Shown: piece by piece, positions 5,511-9,942 of the stretch
How the letters are laid out: each line of letters begins with the position of its first letter
Numbering within the stretch: the stretch's first letter is position 1
Source of the DNA: an uncultured Bacilli bacterium
Lineage (GTDB): Bacteria; Bacillota_I; Bacilli_A; RF39; UBA660
Assembly: GCA_934183165.1 (NCBI GenBank)
Contig: CAKPRZ010000020.1
Location: 1 to 9,942 of the forward strand
Direction of reading: 5' to 3'
DNA: 9,942 bases
The notes under the pieces: generated by a model
What the model saw: the letters and a program-made list of their open reading frames with translations, nothing else
Databases searched by the model: none
Told to the model about the DNA's origin: nothing
Program-made: the position numbers and the translations under genes

Positions 5511-6479
5511 TTACTTAATTACAAATGGATTATTTTGAGTTCCATCACCATTACTATACTGAATTGAACTACTTAAATACATAACAGGTAAAACTGTATA
5601 GTTATAAGTAGTTTTTTCATTCTCTTCACTTATTTCTTTAGCATCTTTATTTGATAAATTGCCTTCATTATTAATTACCCAAACTTTACTTGTATCATTG
5701 TATAATGGATTAGAAGTCCATACTATTTTATTTTTTGCATAATCACTTATATAGTTATTAGAAAGGGAAGAAGAAGTTGTTATAGTAGTTGAATTACTTG
5801 CATATAGAATATCACTGATACTAAGAAGTCCAACTTTTCCACTCCAAGAATATTTTGATTCTTGACTTAAAACTTCATTTAGTGAAGCATCTTTATTAAC
5901 TGGTCCGATATTAAAATTATGATCTACTACAATAGATTGAATATTATCTGGTAGACCTTTATAGAAATCATTATTTAAATAAGTAAGAATAGTACTATCA
6001 TTTTCAACACTTCCTGTGATATCTCCATTTGTAAAAGAAGTTTGTAGTGACCATGAATTACATCCTAAAAGAGGATTTGTACAATAACTACTATTAGTAG
6101 TATTTCTATTATTTCCTTCATCAAAAGCTTTTACAATTTTATCGTCCAACTTAACAACTTTAATAGTGTGATCAGCTTCTACTGAAATAATTCTCCATAA
6201 ATCATTTTCTAACATTATATAGTTACTTGAACCATCACCCATATAAGAATATTTTGTAGTTTCATTTGAATTTTTATAAAAACCACTGCCACTAGTACTT
6301 AAATATTCATTTTGAATTTTATGCCATAAATATTTTTCGGAAACATGTAAATTTGCTTCAACTCTAAAATTTAATTCTCTACTAAGAACAGAATAACCAA
6401 TTGCCATAAATGTAGTAGCAAATAAGATACCTGTTAATATTAATCCTTTTTTTGCTTTTGATTTTCTTTTTCTAGCCAT
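5511..6479 (-). CDS. Membrane-anchored extracellular protein, possible DUF6273-like
   Basis: This 322-residue protein has a strongly basic N-terminus (MARKRKSKAKK), one hydrophobic segment (about residues 12-30, GLILTGILFATTFMAIGYS) and a Ser/Asn/Thr-rich extracellular part. The turn GYSVLSRELNFRVEANL resembles the start of TasA-like or other exported Bacilli proteins, so it may be a signal peptide rather than an anchor. LWRIISVEAD (about residue 95), KVGLLSISDILYAS and the end VLPVMYLSS...GDGTQNNPF match, from memory, the layout of DUF6273-type domains in Firmicutes surface proteins; function unknown. Start: the ATG at 6479-6477 lies 7 bp after AAGGAGGG (6486-6493); the frame also has a TTG at 6485, but that is directly against the Shine-Dalgarno. 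It is convergent with nfo and divergent from the Spo0A-box/spoIIAA region, so it may share regulation. Confidence 0.82.
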   Translation of the reverse strand: MARKRKSKAKKGLILTGILFATTFMAIGYSVLSRELNFRVEANLHVSEKYLWHKIQNEYLSTSGSGFYKNSNETTKYSYMGDGSSNYIMLENDLWRIISVEADHTIKVVKLDDKIVKAFDEGNNRNTTNSSYCTNPLLGCNSWSLQTSFTNGDITGSVENDSTILTYLNNDFYKGLPDNIQSIVVDHNFNIGPVNKDASLNEVLSQESKYSWSGKVGLLSISDILYASNSTTITTSSSLSNNYISDYAKNKIVWTSNPLYNDTSKVWVINNEGNLSNKDAKEISEENEKTTYNYTVLPVMYLSSSIQYSNGDGTQNNPFVIK

Positions 6480-6586
6480 ATTCAACCCTCCTTACTATAT
6501 TCAACATTAGTTTAACATAAAAACTAAAAAAAATGTATTCTTTTAGGAAATATTAAAGATAAATGTAATATTGATTATATACATAT

Positions 6587-6595
6587 TTTGTCGAA
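6587..6595 (+). promoter_or_regulatory. Spo0A box 1 (TTTGTCGAA)
   Basis: A perfect match to the known 0A box consensus TTTGTCRAA. It lies 90 bp before the spoIIAA start. The surrounding 17 bp (6582-6598) recur at 6618-6634 with one mismatch, so the box is part of a repeated operator unit 36 bp apart. Confidence 0.85.
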
Positions 6596-6622
6596 TAATG
6601 TAAAACGAATATTTTAACATGT

Positions 6623-6631
6623 TTTGTCGAA
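6623..6631 (+). promoter_or_regulatory. Spo0A box 2 (TTTGTCGAA)
   Basis: A second perfect 0A box in the same orientation as box 1, 53 bp before the spoIIAA start. It would overlap the -35 region of either candidate -10 element (TATAAA at 6644 or TATAGT at 6652), the arrangement known for Spo0A-activated promoters such as spoIIG of B. subtilis. Confidence 0.88.
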
Positions 6632-6657
6632 TATGTATAAAACTATAAAAATATAGT
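6624..6657 (+). promoter_or_regulatory. Candidate Spo0A-dependent promoter of spoIIAA-sigF
   Basis: Box 2 contains TTGTCG (6624-6629); 22 bp further is TATAGT (6652-6657). B. subtilis spoIIG has such an over-long 22-bp spacer that Spo0A compensates. An alternative -10 is TATAAA (6644-6649). A sigma-H reading (GTCGAAT as -10, AACGAATA as -35) has a spacer about 2 bp too long. A perfect 7-bp inverted repeat, AATATAG-T-CTATATT (6650-6664), covers the candidate -10. Confidence 0.4.
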
Positions 6658-6684
6658 CTATATTAAATATACCGAGGTGATTAG

Positions 6685-7026
6685 TTGTTGAATATTGAAT
6701 TAGAATATAAAAGGGGAATATTATTTTTAAGACTTAATGGGATATTAAATAATCAAACATCTTTTATTTTAGAAGACGCTATTAAGAATATAGTTAATAA
6801 AGCTGGAATAAAGTATTTGTTAATCAACTTTGAGAAATTAGAAGAATTAGATAAATATGGAATTAACACCATAATAAATAGTTATAATCATTACTTAAAA
6901 GATAGAGGAAAATTAATGATTTGTGGTTATGATAACCTAAGTGTTAATATCTTAAAAAGTGATCTTATAAAATATGCATCAACAACAATTAATGAAGTTA
7001 GTGCATTTAATTTAATAAATATATAA
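6685..7026 (+). CDS. spoIIAA: SpoIIAA-like anti-anti-sigma factor (STAS), phosphosite missing
   Basis: This 113-residue protein is a single STAS domain, close to the 117 residues of B. subtilis SpoIIAA. The core layout is kept: strand LFLRLNGILN (13-22), helix DAIKNIVNKAG, strand KYLLINFEKLEELD, helix YGINTIINSYNHYLKDRG and strand KLMICGY. SpoIIAA normally releases sigma-F by displacing SpoIIAB, and SpoIIAB phosphorylates the first serine of a DSSG motif. Here the aligned motif is D56-K57-Y58-G59, so neither serine is present. Start: TTG at 6685, three bases after GGTGAT (6676-6681), the same spacing as three other genes and the pseudogene in the window; a second TTG follows and no ATG is available. 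It precedes sigF by 13 bp with two perfect Spo0A boxes upstream. Identity as SpoIIAA rests on position more than on similarity. Confidence 0.8.
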   Translation: MLNIELEYKRGILFLRLNGILNNQTSFILEDAIKNIVNKAGIKYLLINFEKLEELDKYGINTIINSYNHYLKDRGKLMICGYDNLSVNILKSDLIKYASTTINEVSAFNLINI

Positions 7027-7039
7027 AGGAGAGATAAGA

Positions 7040-7699
7040 GTGAATAAAGAATCTATTTTAGATTATGAAAAAATGGTTTATAGTATAATATCAAAGTATA
7101 GTTATAATAAGAACGATTTAGAAGATTTATATCAGGTTGGTATGATGGCATTAAATGATGCTTGTTCAAAATATAAACCTGGATTTAATACTAAATTTTC
7201 AAGTTATGCTCATTTTTATGTGATGGGTGAAGTACTTAAATATTTAAGAGAAAATAGATTAATAAAAGTTAACAAAGATACGATTAAATTAAATGGATTA
7301 ATAAATAGAACAAGAGAAGTTTTAGCACAAAAATATATGAGAGAACCAACTTTAGATGAAATAGCGGATTTTTTAGAAGTTCCATTAGAAAAAGTAAGTG
7401 ACACTATTATAGCAAGTGAATATGTAAAAAGTAATGAATATGAACTTAACGATGAAGGAAGAGAATTAACATTATATGATTCTGTTGGTTATGAAGAAAA
7501 ATATTATAATGAAGATATATTAGATTTAAAAAATGAATTAGATAAGCTTTCTGAAAATGAAAGGAAAATAATTAGCTTAAGGTATTACGATGATAAAAGC
7601 CAACAAGAAACATCAGAAGTTTTAGGAATGAGTCAAGTACAAGTTTCTCGTAAAGAAAATAAAATATTAGTTAAATTAAAAAGTAGATTAACTGCATAA
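7040..7699 (+). CDS. sigF: Sporulation sigma factor, sigma-F type
   Basis: This 219-residue sigma-70 family factor has region 2 at about 27-72 (DLEDLYQVGMMALNDA, TKFSSYAHFYVMGEVLKYLREN, resembling the FSTYAVPMIIGEI of B. subtilis SigF), region 3 at about 82-125 (REPTLDEIADFLEVPLEKV) and region 4 at about 165-215 with the helix-turn-helix ETSEVLGMSQVQVSRKENKIL; SQVQVSR is shared with SigF/SigG. Sigma-F directs early forespore transcription. Position between a STAS gene and spoVA genes matches the B. subtilis spoIIA-spoVA order and favours SigF over SigG or SigB. Start: GTG with AGGAGAG (7027-7033) 6 bp upstream. It is shorter than B. subtilis SigF (255 residues), lacking about 30 residues before the region that aligns with RLVWSVVQRF. 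The gene for its usual anti-sigma SpoIIAB is absent here. Confidence 0.87.
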   Translation: MNKESILDYEKMVYSIISKYSYNKNDLEDLYQVGMMALNDACSKYKPGFNTKFSSYAHFYVMGEVLKYLRENRLIKVNKDTIKLNGLINRTREVLAQKYMREPTLDEIADFLEVPLEKVSDTIIASEYVKSNEYELNDEGRELTLYDSVGYEEKYYNEDILDLKNELDKLSENERKIISLRYYDDKSQQETSEVLGMSQVQVSRKENKILVKLKSRLTA

Positions 7700-7736
7700 C
7701 CTATTAAAGAAAATCCATAATATAAATGGTGATAGA

Positions 7737-8026
7737 ATGGATAAAAGAATAGAAAAACAATATCATAAATATAGTGATGATGAAGTAACTGAGACAAATG
7801 CTTTTAATAAAGTAATGACAAAATCAATGTGAAATATTAAATCACTTACTGATAATTCTGTTTCTAAATTAGTTGAAATATTATTACAAGGTACTAATAT
7901 GGGAATAATTGAAGGAAGAAAATTACTTAATCATAAAGATAATATGGATAAGATGTGAAAAAGCTTGTAGAAGAATTTGTTGATATGTAAGAAAACTCTG
8001 TGGAAGAATTAAAGAAACACTTATAA
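7737..8026 (+). pseudogene. Decayed third gene of the sigF operon (unknown product)
   Basis: From ATG 7737 (GGTGAT three bases upstream) a frame starts MDKRIEKQYHKYSDDEV and is interrupted by TGA at 7830-7832 (codon 32) and TGA at 7956-7958 (codon 74). At about 7953-7956 the coding pattern moves to another frame: GTG AAA AAG CTT GTA GAA GAA gives VKKLVEEFVDM, then a TAA at 7988-7990, then ENSVEELKKHL and a final TAA at 8024-8026. Repairing one base loss and the two stops would give a hydrophilic helical protein of about 96 residues (SLTDNSVSKLVEILLQGTN in the middle). I do not recognise it; it does not resemble SpoIIAB, SpoVAA or SpoVAB. It follows sigF by 37 bp and overlaps the operon terminator, so it was probably cotranscribed. 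Assembly error is the alternative explanation. Confidence 0.7.
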
Positions 8027-8038
8027 CAAGTGTTTTTT
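8015..8038 (+). terminator. Terminator ending the spoIIAA-sigF unit
   Basis: AAACACTT (8015-8022) pairs perfectly with AAGTGTTT (8028-8035) around ATAAC, and T continues to 8038. It separates sigF from the spoVA genes, which therefore need their own promoter. Confidence 0.87.
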
Positions 8039-8069
8039 GTATAAAAATAATATTTATAGGGAAACTATA
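8039..8069 (+). promoter_or_regulatory. Forespore (sigma-F/sigma-G type) promoter of spoVAC-AD-AE
   Basis: GTATA (8039-8043), exactly 16 bp, then GGAAACTATA (8060-8069). Compared with the B. subtilis sigma-F consensus (GYATA, 16 bp, GGNRANANTW) only one -10 position differs. As a sigma-G promoter (CATWMTA at 17 bp) GAAACTA fits 5 of 7. A sigma-A-like TATAAT (8066-8071) overlaps but lacks a -35. It begins one base after the T-run of the sigF terminator. In B. subtilis the spoVA operon is transcribed in the forespore. Confidence 0.7.
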
Positions 8070-8082
8070 ATTAGGTGATTAA

Positions 8083-8526
8083 ATGGAAAAAAAGGAATAT
8101 CAAAAAATTGTTGATAAACATAAACCAAAAGAAAAAAGAGGATTAAATGCTTTAGTAGCTTTTGTAATTGGTGGTATGGTTGGATTAATAGGTCAATTTT
8201 TAATAGAATTCTATAGTTCTTATTTAGATATCTCAACTAAAGATGCATCTGTTTTTATGATAGTTACATTAATATTTTTTGCTAGTTTATTCACAGCTTT
8301 AGGATTTTTCGATAAATGGGTTAGTTTTGCTAAATGTGGATTAATAATTCCTATTACTGGGTTTGCTCATTCGATGACTAGTGCTGGAATAGAATACAAA
8401 AAAGAAGGTCCAATATATGGACTTGGCTCAAATATCTTTAAACTTGCAGGTTCAGTTATTTTATATGGAATCGTTTCCGCATGGATTTTTGGATTCTTAC
8501 GATATTTACTTATGGGAGGAGTATAA
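8083..8526 (+). CDS. spoVAC: Stage V sporulation protein AC (SpoVAC)
   Basis: This 147-residue membrane protein matches B. subtilis SpoVAC (about 150 residues) in length and motifs: a basic N-terminal segment KEYQKIVDKHKPKEKRGLNA, GGMVGLIGQFLIE (30-42), TALGFFDKWVSFAKCGLIIPITGFAHSM (71-98) and EGPIYGLGSNIFKLAGSVILYGIVSA (108-133). Four or so hydrophobic segments place it in the inner spore membrane. SpoVA proteins carry calcium-dipicolinate into the forespore and release it at germination; SpoVAC has been described as a mechanosensitive channel. It contains the same PIT-x-F-x-HS motif as SpoVAE, its paralogue. Start: ATG three bases after GGTGAT (8074-8079). It is first of a three-gene operon behind a sigma-F-type promoter; spoVAA and spoVAB, first in the B. 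subtilis operon, are not here. Confidence 0.95.
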   Translation: MEKKEYQKIVDKHKPKEKRGLNALVAFVIGGMVGLIGQFLIEFYSSYLDISTKDASVFMIVTLIFFASLFTALGFFDKWVSFAKCGLIIPITGFAHSMTSAGIEYKKEGPIYGLGSNIFKLAGSVILYGIVSAWIFGFLRYLLMGGV

Positions 8527-9521
8527 TGACAATAAAGTATAAAAATGTTTATCTGAAAAATTGGGCTAGTGTAACTGGTCCATATGAACAAAAAGGACCT
8601 CTTGGTAAAAAGTTTGATAAAAGTTATGATGATTTATATAATGGTGAATCTTCGTGGGAACAAGCAGAAGTAAAGTTATTACAAGATAGTATTGATATCT
8701 TATTAAAGAAAAGTAAACTAAAAAAAGATGATATTGATGTGATTGTATCAGGAGATCTATTAAATCAAATTTCTTCATCTAGTTATGCGGTTTTAAAATA
8801 TGATGTTCCATTCTTAGGCGTATATAGTGCATGTGCTAGTAATGTTGAAGGAATGATAATTGCTTCTAATATGATTGATAGTAAAAATATTAAAAATGTT
8901 ATTGTATCAACATCATCTCACAATATGTCAAGTGAAAAACAATTTAGAAATCCAACTGAATATGGTGCACCAAAACCTAAAACTGCTACTTTTACTGCTA
9001 CTGGAGGTGCAAGTTCTATTCTAACCAGTGAAAAAACGGATATTAAAGTAGAAGCAACTACAATAGGTAAAGTAGTGGATATGGGACAAAATGATCCATT
9101 AAATATGGGAGCCGTTATGGCACCTGCTGCAGCTGATACTATTTATAGACATTTAAAGAACTTAAATAAAGAGCCAAATGATTATGATCTAATTATGACT
9201 GGTGATTTGGGAATGTATGGAAAAGAAATTTTAATTGATTATATGAAAATGGAATATGGTATTGATATAAGCGATAATTATAATGATGCCGCTACAATGT
9301 TGTACAGCTATGATACTCAAAAAGAAGTTATGGCTGGAGGATCAGGACCTGTTTGTAGTGCGTTAGTTATGTATGCTGATGTTTTACCAAAATTAAAAAA
9401 GAAGAAATTTAAAAAAGTTTTAATTGTGGCAACTGGTGCTCTTTTTTCTCCAACTTTTGTTTATCAGCATAAAAATATAAATGCTATTGCTCATGCAATA
9501 AGTTTGGAGGTTGTAGAATGA
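8526..9521 (+). CDS. spoVAD: Stage V sporulation protein AD (SpoVAD)
   Basis: This 331-residue protein is full length (B. subtilis SpoVAD has 338). SpoVAD has a thiolase/ketoacyl-synthase fold without known catalysis, sits on the inner spore membrane and binds dipicolinic acid. Visible landmarks are NWASVTGPYEQKGPLGKKFD at 12-31, the thiolase-like Cys103 in GVYSACASNVEGM, SSHNMSSEKQFRNPTEYG (130-147), DMGQNDPLNMGAVMAPAAAD (185-204), GGSGPVCSAL (271-280) and VATGALFSPT (301-310). The start is the ATG at 8526, which shares one base with the spoVAC stop (TAATG) and has GGGAGGAG (8514-8521) just upstream; the frame is open further upstream to 8481, but that is inside spoVAC and foreign to the family. 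Its stop overlaps the spoVAE start by 4 nt. Tight coupling of all three frames suggests stoichiometric synthesis. Confidence 0.96.
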   Translation: MTIKYKNVYLKNWASVTGPYEQKGPLGKKFDKSYDDLYNGESSWEQAEVKLLQDSIDILLKKSKLKKDDIDVIVSGDLLNQISSSSYAVLKYDVPFLGVYSACASNVEGMIIASNMIDSKNIKNVIVSTSSHNMSSEKQFRNPTEYGAPKPKTATFTATGGASSILTSEKTDIKVEATTIGKVVDMGQNDPLNMGAVMAPAAADTIYRHLKNLNKEPNDYDLIMTGDLGMYGKEILIDYMKMEYGIDISDNYNDAATMLYSYDTQKEVMAGGSGPVCSALVMYADVLPKLKKKKFKKVLIVATGALFSPTFVYQHKNINAIAHAISLEVVE

Positions 9522-9868
9522 TTTATATTAATTCTTTCTTGTTCTGTGGTTTAGTTTGTTTAATTGGACAATTAATTCTAGATAATACAAAACTAAGTGC
9601 AGGGCATATTACTAGTATTTTCGTTGTTTTGGGAGCTCTTCTAGATGCTTTTAGTATTTATGATAGGATAATTATGTGGGCTGGGGGTGGAGCAATGGTT
9701 CCTATTACTAGCTTTGGACATTCTTTAATTCATGGAGCACTCGCTAAAGCAAATGATTTTGGAGTAATAGGTTTATTAATGGGAATGTTTGATTTAACAG
9801 CATCAGGTATAACTTCTGCAATTATATTTACGTTTATATTTAGTTTGTTTTTTAAATCAAGGGATTAA
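9518..9868 (+). CDS. spoVAE: Stage V sporulation protein AE (SpoVAE/SpoVAEb)
   Basis: This 116-residue membrane protein corresponds to SpoVAEb of B. subtilis. It has hydrophobic segments at about 5-20, 31-46, 48-64 and 82-112 and the family motifs GLVCLIGQLILD (11-22), LGALLDAFSIYDR (38-50), WAGGGAMVPITSFGHSL (54-70) and GLLMGMFDLTASGIT. It is paralogous to SpoVAC in the same operon (GLIGQ/CLIGQ and PIT-x-F-x-HS). With SpoVAC and SpoVAD it would form the dipicolinate channel of the inner spore membrane. Start: ATG overlapping the spoVAD TGA (ATGA), with GGAGG (9506-9510) 7 bp upstream. A terminator-like hairpin follows, so spoVAEa, spoVAF and germination-receptor genes are not cotranscribed here. 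Confidence 0.95.
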   Translation: MIYINSFLFCGLVCLIGQLILDNTKLSAGHITSIFVVLGALLDAFSIYDRIIMWAGGGAMVPITSFGHSLIHGALAKANDFGVIGLLMGMFDLTASGITSAIIFTFIFSLFFKSRD

Positions 9869-9884
9869 ATTACAAGTATACTTT

Positions 9885-9920
9885 AAGATGTAAATAATTT
9901 AATATTTATATCTTATTTTT
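9885..9920 (+). terminator. Terminator of the spoVA operon
   Basis: AAGATGTAAAT (9885-9895) pairs with ATTTATATCTT (9904-9914), with one G-T wobble, around an 8-nt loop, followed by ATTTTTT. It lies 16 bp after the spoVAE stop. Confidence 0.65.
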
Positions 9921-9937
9921 TATGTTAAATTATTTAC
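9890..9937. repeat. 13-bp inverted repeat that competes with the spoVA terminator hairpin
   Basis: GTAAATAATTTAA (9890-9902) is the exact reverse complement of TTAAATTATTTAC (9925-9937). Its left arm reuses the 5' arm and loop of the hairpin at 9885-9914, so both cannot form at once. Confidence 0.6.
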
Positions 9938-9942
9938 TAAGA

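Noticed and set aside
6480..6485. TTG start two codons upstream for the minus-strand surface protein
   Set aside because: It is one base from the Shine-Dalgarno AAGGAGGG; the ATG at 6479 has the normal 7-bp spacing.
6543..6569. Sigma-H-like promoter (TTAGGAAAT, 11 bp, ATGTAAT) for spoIIAA
   Set aside because: Two consensus mismatches, more than 110 bp from the gene, and both Spo0A boxes would lie downstream of it, which does not fit activation.
6571..6664. CRISPR-like array from the repeated TTTTGTCGAATA units
   Set aside because: Only two short units, 36 bp apart, each containing a perfect Spo0A box; a regulatory explanation is sufficient.
7737..7970. TGA read as tryptophan (Mycoplasma-type code), making the ORF after sigF intact
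   Set aside because: Pilin 1 and spoVAD both end in TGA inside 4-nt overlaps with a well-supported next gene, and TGG is used for Trp in nfo, pilin 3 and others. Reading TGA as Trp also does not fix the frame change at about 7955 or the TAA at 7988.
8481..8525. Longer SpoVAD start at 8481
   Set aside because: These 15 residues lie inside spoVAC and do not match the family; ATG 8526 has GGGAGGAG and the typical TAATG junction.

Overview
The window is a very AT-rich chromosomal segment from a low-GC, endospore-forming member of the Bacilli, possibly one of the Mycoplasmatota-adjacent or Erysipelotrichia-like uncultured lineages. The placement is inferred from the tRNA sequences, the strong Shine-Dalgarno/TATAAT signals, the sporulation genes (spoVS, spoIIAA, sigF, spoVAC-AD-AE) and the AT-rich surface proteins. 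TGA acts as a stop: two genes end in TGA inside tight 4-nt overlaps, and TGG encodes Trp.

Layout. 1-154: two tRNA genes (Arg-ACG, cut at its 5' end by the window edge, and Pro-TGG), followed by two hairpin terminators. 412-672: spoVS. 1101-2246: a membrane-anchored surface protein with InlB-type repeats and bacterial Ig-like domains. It lies between the intact spoVS and a 97%-identical copy of the last 114 bp of spoVS (2447-2560), and its 3' end looks frameshifted. 2740-3159: an unrecognised 139-residue protein behind a near-ideal sigma-A promoter. 3214-4544: three type IV prepilin-like genes. 4603-5481: nfo (endonuclease IV). 5511-6479 (minus strand): a membrane-anchored extracellular protein, convergent with nfo and divergent from the spoIIA locus.

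6587-9868 is the sporulation core. Two perfect Spo0A boxes precede a SpoIIAA-like STAS gene that is followed directly by a sigF-type sigma factor. spoIIAB, normally between them, is missing, and the DSSG phosphorylation motif of SpoIIAA reads DKYG here. A third operon gene is decayed (in-frame TGA, frameshift, in-frame TAA) and ends in a terminator. A close match to the sigma-F promoter consensus then drives spoVAC-spoVAD-spoVAE, whose reading frames overlap.

How the genes fit together (inference): Spo0A would switch on spoIIAA-sigF; sigma-F (or sigma-G) in the forespore would switch on the SpoVA channel genes that move dipicolinic acid into the spore; SpoVS acts elsewhere in sporulation. Control of sigma-F by the SpoIIAB kinase/anti-sigma switch appears altered or lost at this locus, which is the most interesting feature of the window. 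No CRISPR array, transposase or integrase was seen.
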